Positions 53,782-63,104 of a stretch of 64,000 nt of DNA are shown here, in pieces; the first letter of the stretch is position 1, and each line of letters begins with the position of its first letter. Origin of the DNA: Paraburkholderia kirstenboschensis (lineage in GTDB: Bacteria > Pseudomonadota > Gammaproteobacteria > Burkholderiales > Burkholderiaceae). Position numbers and translations under genes: made by a program. The stretch is taken from contig NZ_CAJHCR010000023.1 of the NCBI RefSeq assembly GCF_904848585.1, positions 1 to 64,000 of the forward strand, given 5' to 3'. The notes below the pieces were generated by a model that saw nothing but the letters and a program-made list of their open reading frames with translations, was not told the DNA's origin and made no database searches.

Positions 53782-56700
53782 CTAGTTCTTTGGTCTTGGA
53801 AACAACGCGTTCCAAGGTTCCTGCCCGCTTGTACTAGAGTGCAGGAGTGGTAATGTGTTGTTCGGAACGGTATCCGGGAACACAAGCAGAGCGCCCTGGT
53901 CAGCATATCCCAAAGGTGCGCTTCTTTGGACTCGCTGTCCAATGCGTTGACAGAGTTCTTTAGCGCGCCCGCGTTCCTCAGCCGACTGCCAGATTTTGGT
54001 GCCCCCATCCTCGAACGCCAAGCAAGACTCGTCTATCGGATGAAGCACTGTCAGTTCGGAATCAATGGCCAACTTGCTCAGCGTCTCTCGCACCTTTTGT
54101 TCGCCGCGCTTTGTTGCCGTTAAGGCAACTACGAGCAACACCATGTGCCGTTCCACGAACAGCGCCTCATTCTGCTTGACAAAATTCTCGACGTTTGAAC
54201 CGAGCGATCGCCCTGATCCAATGAAATCATCAACGATGACCACGGCGCAGACGCTGCATTCGGCTTGATCTTCATATCGTTGCAGAGCCTTCTCGAACCC
54301 ATCTGCTGGTAGAAGGGCTTTGCTCCAGATCTTGTTCTCCTCAGCATAAAGAGCTGCGTGCTTATTGCCGCTTTTGCCTTCACCATCGACCCAAGTGATC
54401 GCAATATCCTTCCGTCGGTCAGTACGTTTCTCAGACACAAACGGCGCGATTTGTCTCGCAACAAGCGCATGAGCATCGCGAAGAGAATGCCGCACTTCCA
54501 GAGATGAAACAAAGCGTAGCGCTTTCAGCAACTTGAGCAGAAGCCGCTGCTCCTGCGACGACTTGACTTGTTCTAACCATGACCTGATTCTCTCTGCACC
54601 GACTTCCCGGCCTTGGTAAGGGCCCCAGCGCTCTGCGAGTTCCACCAATTCCGAGGAAGTAACTCTTGCTTCTTCATCGGCCTGTTGTTCGGCGGTTTCG
54701 TATTCTTCGGCGAGCGCGTCAGACATCAGTCGTGCTGCACCGGCCTCTGTCAGCCATCGCTGGAAGATCGGAATCGAGAACTGGAACGTGGTGTGTTCAA
54801 CAGTCTCCACCAAGATTCCCCGACGAATGTAATCGTTGAATATTGGGGCGATCTCGTGTTGTGCGATCTTCAGTCCTTGGCGGAACTGCGCAATTGTCTC
54901 TACGCTGACAAGTTGACCACTTTTAAGAGATCTAGCGCAGGCGGACAGGAATCGTCGGCGATTAAGCTCGATTATTTCCGCACGTTCGCGGTCGTCACTG
55001 ATGCCGTCTTTCCATAAGTGCGCGAACGAGTTACTGTCCATCTCACTTACTACTCGGTCCTCACACCGCTGAACATCGGTCTCCGTAACAACGGCATCCC
55101 TCTCGTCCACTGCACGCTGATATACCGCGGCACAAAGTAGTTTCGTGTAGTAAGGATGGCCGTTTGTGGCGTTGAATACAGCCTGAACCGCCGCATCGCT
55201 CCACGTTAGGACACCGCGCGAAGGTTTTCGGACGAGTTCAACGTAATCTTCCCACTCCGAGGCGCTTGAAAAATAGTCAAGTCCTTCGCTAACGAATCGG
55301 TTCAGTTGGTCACCTTGTGCCGACATGACAAACGGCATCTTCTCGCCACCCACTAATAGAAAGGAGATGTTGCGCTTCGAACTCAAGGTTCGGAGGTTCG
55401 AGAAGAACGCCTCTGCCAATGGTCCGAACCTGTACATCTCAGGATGTATTTCGTCGAATTCATCGAGTATCAGAAGAACTTTACGGCCTGGCGACTCTCG
55501 CGCAAGCACGTCCGCCAGTCTCGAGAGCGGAGCAATGGAGCCTCGAAAGTTCAGCTTTGTCTCGTCGACGTCCGCCTGGATGTAGGAGGCAAGGAAACCT
55601 GCTATCTCGGTGCCAAGTGCTTCGACCGTCTCGACCGGGTCCATACGCGAATATTGACCCCATTCGAGATAAAGGACCGCAAAGCGAGAGTCAGCAATAG
55701 TCAGTACACTTTCCACAGCGCGAGCGAGCGACGTCTTACCGACGCGCTTTTGACCAGTGATGAAAGAGGAACCCATCCGGTCCTTCTGGAAGCGACCGCA
55801 AAGCGCGTTCAGCTTTGAGGTCCTTCCTACAAATTCCTCGCCTTCGGCCACGTCAGTACTATACGGATGATGCTGTCGCGCTTCCAACCAATTGATGTTC
55901 GAATCTTGACTCATCAATGTCACTGGTAGGAGCACCGATCGACGAGATGTCTCCCCCATGACGTCCCATTCGAACGTAACGGCTAGTTTCGCGCTATCGG
56001 TGGCCTTTGTGACCATCACTTCGAACGACAGAGAGAAGTTGCCCGGAGGAATATCTCCGAGGCTGACGGCCGGATCGAAGTCAATGCAGTCCGAGTTCGT
56101 GCTGAGATAAGCCGTGCAATTGCCAGCGACGCCAGGGCCATCATTTCGGAGCGGAATTGAGACCCGGACAATTCGCTCTACTTCGTGCAAGGGGTAATGC
56201 TTGTCCGCAATGTCTCGCCCACTGCCAACAGCGGTTATGTTACAGACAAACCTTGAGACCGCAGCAGCCGCAAGCTCTCTTAATGCAGTTAGAACGTCTG
56301 TCAGGCCTGACTTATAATAGTCGACCGTGAAGAAGTTAGAACATGCTTCGACCCAAACGCTTTCCGCTTCGATGAAATCGGAAAGTGCGTCCACTCGAGA
56401 ACTAAAGGAATGGTCACGGCAGGACAGGATTTCTTCAGCGTCCGAAAGTATTTTGCTCAGAGCAGCCTTCACACGCTGTTGATGGAACGGCTGAAGATAA
56501 GCGGCGTTCCTGTCACTGGATACGGCTTTTATGATTGCTTGTCGATTGGTAAGGATCAGAGACAAGTCAGGCGTAAGCGACTGAAGGACTTGCAGTGATT
56601 CACAGATTTGCGAGTGAAACTTAGTCATCGCATCGAACTTCTCGAACGTCTGCGCATTCCTGTCGAAATTCAATCGCCTGCACAGATCGGGCGCGTGTCG

Positions 56701-57021
56701 CTCAACAAGTTGCACAAGCCTTCGATGCAGCTGATTTGCGGAGCTGTTCTCTGGAAGGACTCCCGGTTCACCTGCGATTCTGAGCAGCACAATGGCGGCC
56801 GTGCGTTGCGCCGCCGACACTGGCGATTCCAGCGCGACGCCTATGGCATCTGGAAGCGACATGTTCGAGGCTGACTCTGCGTCGAAAAGAGATACGACAT
56901 AACGGCTTACGCTTCGCCGTGCGTTGTGATAGTCGTTGTCCGGTCCACCGCCCTGCGGCAAAAGAGACAACTCGTATTCGACAGACTCCAGTGACGGTTG
57001 AACCTCGGCGCTAAGATCCAT
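53782..57021 (-). CDS. STAND-like ATPase with beta-sandwich and C-terminal phosphoribosyltransferase-type domain
   Basis: The 1079-residue product has four parts. Residues 1-255 are helical and unassigned. Residues 280-370 are beta-rich (VSIPLRNDGPGVAGNCTAYL, GDIPPGNFSLSFEVMVT), like CARDB/APHP immunoglobulin-like folds. Residues 395-760 are a STAND/AAA ATPase: EFVGR, Walker A GQKRVGKTS (423-431), Walker B VLLILDEFDE (515-524), NGHPYYTKLLC, then a winged-helix-like LVETVEHTTFQFSIPIFQRW. Residues 860-1060 resemble PRTase-CE: VVIVDDFIGSGRSL (927-940, the PRPP loop) and LLVFPDTVPNNTLPLL. PRTase-CE domains are effectors in conflict systems. The gene stands alone beside a Gabija-like operon; sensing by the N-terminal half and effector action by the C-terminus is inferred. 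Confidence 0.82.
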   Translation of the reverse strand: MDLSAEVQPSLESVEYELSLLPQGGGPDNDYHNARRSVSRYVVSLFDAESASNMSLPDAIGVALESPVSAAQRTAAIVLLRIAGEPGVLPENSSANQLHRRLVQLVERHAPDLCRRLNFDRNAQTFEKFDAMTKFHSQICESLQVLQSLTPDLSLILTNRQAIIKAVSSDRNAAYLQPFHQQRVKAALSKILSDAEEILSCRDHSFSSRVDALSDFIEAESVWVEACSNFFTVDYYKSGLTDVLTALRELAAAAVSRFVCNITAVGSGRDIADKHYPLHEVERIVRVSIPLRNDGPGVAGNCTAYLSTNSDCIDFDPAVSLGDIPPGNFSLSFEVMVTKATDSAKLAVTFEWDVMGETSRRSVLLPVTLMSQDSNINWLEARQHHPYSTDVAEGEEFVGRTSKLNALCGRFQKDRMGSSFITGQKRVGKTSLARAVESVLTIADSRFAVLYLEWGQYSRMDPVETVEALGTEIAGFLASYIQADVDETKLNFRGSIAPLSRLADVLARESPGRKVLLILDEFDEIHPEMYRFGPLAEAFFSNLRTLSSKRNISFLLVGGEKMPFVMSAQGDQLNRFVSEGLDYFSSASEWEDYVELVRKPSRGVLTWSDAAVQAVFNATNGHPYYTKLLCAAVYQRAVDERDAVVTETDVQRCEDRVVSEMDSNSFAHLWKDGISDDRERAEIIELNRRRFLSACARSLKSGQLVSVETIAQFRQGLKIAQHEIAPIFNDYIRRGILVETVEHTTFQFSIPIFQRWLTEAGAARLMSDALAEEYETAEQQADEEARVTSSELVELAERWGPYQGREVGAERIRSWLEQVKSSQEQRLLLKLLKALRFVSSLEVRHSLRDAHALVARQIAPFVSEKRTDRRKDIAITWVDGEGKSGNKHAALYAEENKIWSKALLPADGFEKALQRYEDQAECSVCAVVIVDDFIGSGRSLGSNVENFVKQNEALFVERHMVLLVVALTATKRGEQKVRETLSKLAIDSELTVLHPIDESCLAFEDGGTKIWQSAEERGRAKELCQRIGQRVQRSAPLGYADQGALLVFPDTVPNNTLPLLHSSTSGQEPWNALFPRPKN

Positions 57022-58350
57022 TCTCTTCTCGAAATAAGCCCAGTAGACAACTTCTAAACGGCAGCTCGTCGATCAAGCGTCGCCGGATTAAGCACTTAAT
57101 AATGAAGTAGCACGCATATTAACATTGACCGTCGTGCTTCTCGTCGCGTCACAGCGTTACGCCACGTCCAAGACGGGCTCAGCTAGGAAATGGACTTGAT
57201 GCTGCGGCGCAGCATCGACGCTAAGATGCGCGATATGTTCGTCTCCCGCGTGGACTGCAGTTTCGGCGGAAGGGCAAGCTGCGGCTTGATTGATGCGCAC
57301 GACGGCAAGTGCAGGCGATCGTCCGGTCGCGCACGAAATGACCCTGCTCCCTCTTGTGAGCCGGGTTTTATCATCCATGCCTGCAGCGCGTCTACCTCTA
57401 CTTGTACTCTTGGGGAATTCGGCCTTTGGCAGATCACAATGCGTCATCTCAAACATAAGTCGTGACTGGAAGCGGATCGCATGCGCGAAATGCAACTGTC
57501 CGAAGAGAGCATCGGCAGTACCCAGCGGTGACTGTTCCCACAGGTCATATGTCTTGGGGCCCACTTTGCAACTTCGGCGTCGAATCGAGATTCAGGTCGC
57601 TTGATACGTCCTCAACGCGAGCAAAGCATCTGTTCGAAACTAGCCGCAGATCCTACGTCGGCAAGGCTAACCATAGCAGTCGTTGGTAGTTGTTCATGCC
57701 GGCGACTGCTATGGCCGATTAACCGCCCCGTGAAGGCAAGCAAAAGATAGCGTTACTTCTAAAGCGCCCCTGATCGGTGCCGAGTCTAAGGATGAACAGG
57801 ATTGAGAGCCGCGCCGTACGCAGGTTGTCGGCCAACTCTTCCAGCTAGTTATCCCGTAAGACCTCACCTTGGATACCCACATCGACTGCTTGGACGCAAC
57901 TAGCGGTCTGGCGCCTATACCTCCGACCTATCGGATACAGCTACGCGGTAGTGCTTCCGCAGAGCACGTCCAGGATCCAGCAGGTCGTGCCGCTGTCAAA
58001 AATCGTACGGACGGCCCGTTGTCGAGACAGACGCCGGTTTCACGCGACCGCCCGGCTACGCTAGCAAATTTAACACTCCTCGGTGGCTTGCAGATTCTGG
58101 TGCAATTCGCGTGCGATTCAACTGGTAGCGTCAATGGACACCGCTAGTAATATTACCGATCCGCAGCGCATGGAATTGTATGGCCGGAGCCGATGTATCC
58201 GTTGACTTATCGATATAGAAATTATAGCGTTACGGGGCGTTCGCCGCCGAGTAGATCGCTTGTGGGTGGGGCCGCCTATGCGGTGCCGCTCCAGTACAAA
58301 GGCGTCAGCTTGACTATCCGGCAAGCATGCAACGTCCTAGAGAAAACGTT
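57022..58350. other. 1.3 kb without a gene upstream of the ATPase
   Basis: Only short frames with no family likeness occur. The first 100 bases are richer in A+T (AATAATGAAGTAGCACGCAT) and probably hold the promoter of the large ATPase gene. A perfect inverted repeat lies at 57671-57714. Confidence 0.4.
57671..57714. repeat. Perfect 12-base inverted repeat
   Basis: CCATAGCAGTCG (57671-57682) and CGACTGCTATGG (57703-57714) are exact reverse complements with a 20-base loop. It could be a terminator-like hairpin, a regulator site or an eroded element end. Confidence 0.75.
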
Positions 58351-58569
58351 ATGAACTACGAACTGCCGCGTCCTGCAAAGCTCCTTGTCGCAGTTGAGAG
58401 CAAATACCTCGGCTTCGACGTTGGGCGAACGCACAAGGCGGGCAAGAAGGTCAAAGTGCAACGCAGCCCGGCAGATGTTGGTCTGTTCATCATTTGGTTC
58501 GGGAAGGCTGAAATTGCCAAAATCCCCGCCCTCCAACTCACGCAAACCATCGAATACACCGACGTCTGA
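58351..58569 (+). CDS. Hypothetical small protein
   Basis: The 72-residue product MNYELPRPAKLLVAVESKYL, then DVGLFIIWFGKAEIAKIPAL has a beta-rich look with a basic middle (HKAGKKVKVQR). The ATG is used in preference to an earlier in-frame ATG at 58327. There is no clear RBS and no family. It may be a small DNA- or RNA-binding protein. Confidence 0.45.
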   Translation: MNYELPRPAKLLVAVESKYLGFDVGRTHKAGKKVKVQRSPADVGLFIIWFGKAEIAKIPALQLTQTIEYTDV

Positions 58570-58807
58570 TCAAAAAATTGTAAGCTGACTTTGAAGGGTG
58601 GTTCGCGGCAATGCGCCAAAGGAGTATTGGCGAATTGGTCTGAGAAGGCCGGGAATTTGTTGTTCGGTTGTCGGCGTTCAACAAGGTTAGCGGAGCGGGC
58701 GCAGTGGACTTACCCGGTCGCACCTACCAGACAGGTGTCGCAATCGGCGTGCGCAACTTCTTCGGAGCGTAGTCCAGAATTGTCGTGAAACCTACAGTCG
58801 GGAGGCC

Positions 58808-59155
58808 TCAGGTGCCCTTTGCGGCTTTGGCAAAAGCTTCCCCGAGCTTGTCGAAGTGCCGCAGTGCTGCAGGCGTAAGCTCAATCTGCTTGCGGCGTGC
58901 GTCTTCGGTATCGCTCAACGCAATCCAGCCTTTTTCTCGCATCGAGGTGATACGGGCATGCAGCGTAGCGGGCGAACCAAGCTGGCTTTGGGCCATCATG
59001 TCCCGCACCGAAAGGCGGTCGCTTTTCTGCATTGTGCGGGCGACAAATTCGAGGATTTTCTCTTCGAGCGGATCGAGAGCAGGGAGCGCGGGCAAACCGC
59101 GAAGCGCTTCAGTCAGTTGCAGGAATCGCAGGTAGATATCAGCGGGACGTTTCAT
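58808..59155 (-). CDS. MarR-like winged-helix regulator
   Basis: The 115-residue product has a winged helix: EEKILEFVARTMQKSDRLSV, RDMMAQSQLGSPATLHARIT, SMREKGWIALSDTEDARRKQ, then IELTPAALRHFDKLGEAF. The wing and D-x-R-R-K match MarR proteins, though it is short at both ends. ATG 59155 is divergent from the membrane-protein gene at 59247, which it may regulate. Confidence 0.78.
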   Translation of the reverse strand: MKRPADIYLRFLQLTEALRGLPALPALDPLEEKILEFVARTMQKSDRLSVRDMMAQSQLGSPATLHARITSMREKGWIALSDTEDARRKQIELTPAALRHFDKLGEAFAKAAKGT

Positions 59156-59246
59156 GGTTTGCGCACCGACCAGGCTGAGGAACGCTCGGCGGCGCTCCGG
59201 TAAGCTATCATGCGGCCAATCGAAGGAGTGGCAGGATTATATCGCG

Positions 59247-59876
59247 ATGGATAGCTTACGTTTGCATTTCTGGTCCATAACAGGCACCCTGGGCGCGTTT
59301 GTGGCGTCCCTGTGGATTAATCAGGTGGTCTTCACGGATACTTCGTTTGTACGAGGCATCAACTGGATTTTTTTACCGTCAGGCGTGCGGCTCCTCGGCA
59401 CGTTGCTGGTTGGCTTTGATGGGTTCGTGGGTCTGCTGGTTGGCGGTCTGCTTATGGACTTTTTCTATTGGTTTCCCCATGACCCGGTTCGCGCAATCGC
59501 GGGAGCTATTCTGGGTTCGCTGGCTCCCTATCTGGTCTACCGGCTTGCGCTTGAGTACTACGATCTGCGCGCATCGCTGACGAACCTGACGCCGAAGCGG
59601 CTTCTGGTGCTGGCCGTCGCCTATTCGGTAGCGAATCCGCTATTTCATCACTTGTGGTTCGCACTGACCGGTGCGACGAAGAACTGGTTCGAGAGCTTCT
59701 TCAGCATGTTCGTAGGCGACCTGACGGGCGCGCTCATCATGCTGTATGCAATGAAGGGAATATTGGCCTTGTTGCCGAAGCAACCGGGAAATTCACACAT
59801 GTCGAATCGCATGTTCAGTATTCAGTCGGCTTTAAACAGCGCGTACGCCAACCAGTTGAGTGCGAAGCGCACGTGA
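59247..59876 (+). CDS. Multi-pass membrane protein, MASE1-like
   Basis: The 209-residue product has five to six membrane helices (FWSITGTLGAFVASLWI, FLPSGVRLLGTLLVGFDGFV, GLLVGGLLMDFFYWFP, AIAGAILGSLAPYLVY, LLVLAVAYSVANPLFHH, MFVGDLTGALIMLYAMKGI). The FLPSGVR and GDLTGAL motifs recall MASE1 sensor domains, but no kinase or GGDEF output is attached. It may be a stand-alone sensor module. ATG 59247 is chosen because the upstream open frame lies in the promoter gap. Confidence 0.72.
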   Translation: MDSLRLHFWSITGTLGAFVASLWINQVVFTDTSFVRGINWIFLPSGVRLLGTLLVGFDGFVGLLVGGLLMDFFYWFPHDPVRAIAGAILGSLAPYLVYRLALEYYDLRASLTNLTPKRLLVLAVAYSVANPLFHHLWFALTGATKNWFESFFSMFVGDLTGALIMLYAMKGILALLPKQPGNSHMSNRMFSIQSALNSAYANQLSAKRT

Positions 59877-59903
59877 GTGACGAGCCCTCGGCTGGGTGAA
59901 GGG

Positions 59904-60062
59904 ATGATGGTGGAAGAAAGACGTCTGTTTTTAGCTATTCGAAAGCTTTTTCCATGCATTGCGCGGGCGACCTGGGCCCGTGCACTGGCCGTGCTGTATG
60001 CGATCAAAGAAATCCTGACGCAGCTGCCGAACGGCCGCTCGGCTCGCTCGAAACGGACGTGT
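59904..60062 (+). pseudogene. Possible eroded repeat of the membrane protein's C-terminus
   Basis: In the same frame just after the membrane-protein stop, RATWARALAVLYAIKEILTQ, LPNGR resembles GDLTGALIMLYAMKGILALL, PKQPG. Similarity is limited to about 25 residues and could be chance, but location and frame favour a small tandem duplication. Confidence 0.3.
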
Positions 60063-60129
60063 CCTCACAGGCCTTCCGATATAAACAACATAGCATAGCG
60101 AGCGCATCGAGCCACACCAGTTATTGCGC

Positions 60130-60711
60130 TTAGCGCCTGCCAGATTGTGTGACGGGCAGTAGGCCTTCCAGACGGCCATGGAAGTCCAGCCAGTCGATCG
60201 CGAGCAACGGAATGCTGAGATCGCCGCGTGATCGGTATGTGAAGAATCGCATCCAGCCATCTATAAAGACATGACGCCCCGGGCGGAGCAGGCAAGGAGG
60301 TCTCGCTATAAAGCGATAACTGTTGGGCGCAAACTCTTCGGCGTCGCTTGGCTGGGATGCAATGGAACCGTCGAGTAAAGCGTTTGCATCATGGTTCATG
60401 CCACGGAGGTAATCCCCGACAGCCTCGCTCACCGATTGCGTGCAAAGCTCAATGAAAGACACGTGGACCTTATCAAGAGCTCCCGATGCAATCACCAGTT
60501 CCGCCATCTCGATGCTCGTGCGCCGGAGAGCCACCGACCTGGCGTAATCAGGCAGCGCACCAAATGTTGTTTCGCCGCTGCGCAGCGCATCCTGAAAAAT
60601 CGGATAGCAGGCGAGCCATGGACCAGGAGCGCGATCTATCGGCTGGCGCACAGAGACCAACCGATTGATCCGGGCAGCGCGTTCCATTCCAGCATGTTCT
60701 CTCAGGTTCAT
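60130..60711 (-). CDS. Hypothetical protein, possible ParB-like end
   Basis: The 193-residue product begins MNLREHAGMERAARINRLVS. The C-terminal segment RPGRHVFIDGWMRFFTYRSR, GDLSIPLLAIDW is reminiscent of the strand-turn of ParB-like nuclease folds (DGxxR, then G, then IPV), but the GERRxR box is not seen. It has no membrane or signal segment. Function is open. Confidence 0.55.
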   Translation of the reverse strand: MNLREHAGMERAARINRLVSVRQPIDRAPGPWLACYPIFQDALRSGETTFGALPDYARSVALRRTSIEMAELVIASGALDKVHVSFIELCTQSVSEAVGDYLRGMNHDANALLDGSIASQPSDAEEFAPNSYRFIARPPCLLRPGRHVFIDGWMRFFTYRSRGDLSIPLLAIDWLDFHGRLEGLLPVTQSGRR

Positions 60712-61387
60712 TGTTATAAAAAGGATAACGATAAGGGCGCGAGTCTACAAGAGTCGTCGGATACGGCACATAGCCATAATTGGGTTGTCGGTCGCGTAGG
60801 GCAGGAACTTTAGAGAGAAGTGAAACTTTGGTGGCTGCAGAGCCATCAGGCCGGGCAGGGATAAGAATGTGCGCTTGCCCGGCAGCAAGCAACGCAGCAC
60901 GGAGGCGCTCCACCTTGCGTCCGAATGAGGGATTGTTTCTGGGCAGACGATCTGACGGCGTTCTTACGATCCTGCGTGAAGACGGCCCTGACGCAACATT
61001 CCTTTCGTCTTACAGACAGGCCTGCGTTGGGACCTACTGCCTCGCAAGACGGGTTGCGGTAGCGGCATGAGTTGTTGGCGTCGGCTGCGTGACTGGCAGG
61101 CTCTGGCGATTGGAAGGCCCTAGCCAGTAAGGCCCCGATCGGAACCGGCTCGAGATGCGGGCGCACATAGGGCGCACCGTGCGGCGCTGACGGTCGAGTT
61201 TCGGTTCGGTCGTACGTTTGAGAAACGACGAGAGGCTATCGATGATGTCCGAAGATGTCGCGTCATTTGGGCCCTTGCCGGTATGATCATCGGCGGGCTG
61301 GTCAACTATCTGGCCAACCGAAGCGCGCGAGTGGCGCCTATCTCTGGCGAAAGATCACATTGCGCTTCGACAGAGTCTTTACGCCGC
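60712..61387. other. No gene seen
   Basis: Short frames occur on both strands without recognisable families. A hydrophobic scrap (ALAGMIIGGLVNYLANRSAR) near 61270-61330 suggests an eroded membrane protein. Confidence 0.35.
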
Positions 61388-61592
61388 ATGGCCACTCCTC
61401 AATACACCTACCGTACGACCTGGTCCGCCGAAGATGGCGAGCACGTTGGACTATGCGCCGAGTTTCCCGGCTTGTCGTGGTGCGCGACGACGCCCGAGGA
61501 AGCGCTCGGGCATCCGGCGCGTCGTCGCCGAGAGGGTTGAGGACCTGCGATCCAACAACGTACCGATCCCAGAACCGCTGTCCGCTGCCTAG
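61388..61592 (+). pseudogene. HicB-like antitoxin, frameshifted
   Basis: ATG 61388 gives ATPQYTYRTTWSAEDGEHVG, LCAEFPGLSWCATTPEEAL, the partial RNase H-like fold of HicB. A one-base shift at about 61508 is followed by GIRRVVAERVEDLRSNNVPI, PEPLSAA and TAG in the next frame. Joined, the protein would be about 67 residues. No hicA toxin is visible beside it. Confidence 0.72.
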
Positions 61593-61675
61593 AAGATCGC
61601 CGCGCCTCTCGTGCGCAGCGAACGACCGTTTACTCAATACAAGAACCGGATAGCACTGGAAACGAGTAGACCCCT

Positions 61676-62152
61676 TTACCGACCATGCCTCCCGCCGCGA
61701 CCCTTGTGCCATCCAACAAGTATCCTCGGCGAACTTCCTTGAAGGAAGAACGATTTACTATTTGTCGTCAAGCCGCCGAGCGCTGGGTCCATGAAATGGT
61801 AAGTCGGTTCGTCGTATTTCTTTATGGTCACTCCATACAGCACAACGCAATGCCACCACGCAACCTCGCTCAATCGGTGTGCCACGTAAAGACACCCCAG
61901 ATCGCGTAGCGTCGTTTCCATCGCTGTCACTGGAGGAAGGTCATCAACAACATTTGTCTTCATCCCCCAAGCTCTCGCCATGTCGATAAAAACCTGGGTA
62001 TCTATGCCAAATCTGCCCATCGCCATCAACTGGCTCTGCGTCCATCGTGGTCCGTTCACGGCGACGAGCCACGATTCGAGTGCCGCAGCCCAACAGCTTT
62101 CGTTACTCGACTGGGTAACGGCCTTCGGTGGAGGCGTAATTTTGAATGACAT
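61676..62152 (-). CDS. Papain-like cysteine protease
   Basis: The 158-residue product has catalytic Cys in SSNESCWAAALESWLVAVNG, His in WWHCVVLYGVTI and the Asp/Asn position in FMDPALGG. This is the bacterial papain-like (C39/C70-like) layout, with the Gln of the oxyanion hole at AVTQSSNESCW. ATG 62152 starts MSFKITPPPKA; no signal peptide is seen. Such enzymes are secreted effectors or toxin domains, or process peptides. No immunity or secretion gene is adjacent. Confidence 0.75.
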   Translation of the reverse strand: MSFKITPPPKAVTQSSNESCWAAALESWLVAVNGPRWTQSQLMAMGRFGIDTQVFIDMARAWGMKTNVVDDLPPVTAMETTLRDLGCLYVAHRLSEVAWWHCVVLYGVTIKKYDEPTYHFMDPALGGLTTNSKSFFLQGSSPRILVGWHKGRGGRHGR

Positions 62153-62536
62153 CTCACGGAACCTCGAGAAAATAATCGATCGAATGACTACTTTTTGACA
62201 TCGGTGGCATCGAGCGTCCTGTCTGCTCTTGAGCCGATCTATCCGACCAGCTAAACATGGAATGGCGATGGACAATGCCTTCACATCCCCGTAGTGAAAT
62301 CCGAAGCCGTGGGCGTCCGGGGTCTTTGCAAGCTGCTGGCTTTCTCGCCCGACTATTTCAGTAAGACGAGTGAATCATTAGTTTCCGGAAACGCCCTTTG
62401 GCGCTTTACACTGCGCGCCTCGCGTGGTCCTCCGAAGACCGGAAGTATGCCGGTCGATCGAATGTCCTCTGCCACGCACAGGCTTCCACGCGTATGCGGT
62501 ACGGTAGCGCCTAACTGGGCACCGCAGATCATCATT
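62153..62536. other. No gene seen
   Basis: This is the upstream region of the protease gene. No supported feature. Confidence 0.3.
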
Positions 62537-62823
62537 ATGAAACGCTGGCTCATACTCGCCGCGCTCCTATGCGCGGCACCTGCGATGGCTCCGTTCAATG
62601 CGGAATGGGACCGACACATTCAGATCACTTTCCTGCCGCCGTACTGTCCAGAATTCAACCCCGTCGAGTATCTGTGGGCATGGCTCAAACGTAACGCGCG
62701 ATTGCGAACTTCTGCCCCGACAACCTCCACGAATTGCATACCGTCGCTCGCAACAAGCTGAAAAGCGCGCAGCACCGACCATCGATCATTGCCGCGTGCT
62801 GGATTCAGGCAACCCCGTGGTGA
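62537..62823 (+). mobile_element. IS630-family transposase 3' remnant fused to a signal peptide
   Basis: ATG 62537 opens MKRWLILAALLCAAPAMA, a signal peptide of an unrelated gene. In the same frame follows NAEWDRHIQITFLPPYCPEF, NPVEYLWAWLKRNA, the last catalytic region of IS630 transposases (PYCPEFNPVEYLW). After a small indel, the tail NFCPDNLHELHTVARNKLKS continues in another frame to TGA at 62821. The rest of the element is absent. Confidence 0.75.
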
Positions 62824-62867
62824 CGTCATGATTTATGAAAGGTCAATAAGTTCAAGGATCGAGCTAT

Positions 62868-63104
62868 TCATCCCGTTCGTTTGACGGTGGCGTTAAGTAG
62901 TGCCGCGCCGTTGTAACCCGCCAAAAATCGAACGAAAAATCCCCCATAAAAATATTCCACAGAAATGAAAGGCTGCGCGTCTTTTTTACGCGCAAATTCA
63001 ACAACCAAGACGACCGCAACCAAAATATTGAGTAGCACCGATACGAGAATTGCTGGTTTGAGAAGATCAGGATACGCTTCGGGATGTTGATATAGTTTTT
63101 GCAA
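62868..63104 (-). CDS. Small membrane protein, probably 5'-truncated
   Basis: The frame reads LKPAILVSVLLNILVAVVLV, VEFARKKDAQPFISVEYFYG, GFFVRFLAGYNGAALLNATV. It is open further upstream (APITALVYGALPGAIVGRLL) without ATG or GTG, so only TTG 63104 can start it here. It has two to three membrane helices and a lower G+C than the neighbours. It is probably a fragment or a recently acquired gene. Confidence 0.5.
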   Translation of the reverse strand: MQKLYQHPEAYPDLLKPAILVSVLLNILVAVVLVVEFARKKDAQPFISVEYFYGGFFVRFLAGYNGAALLNATVKRTG

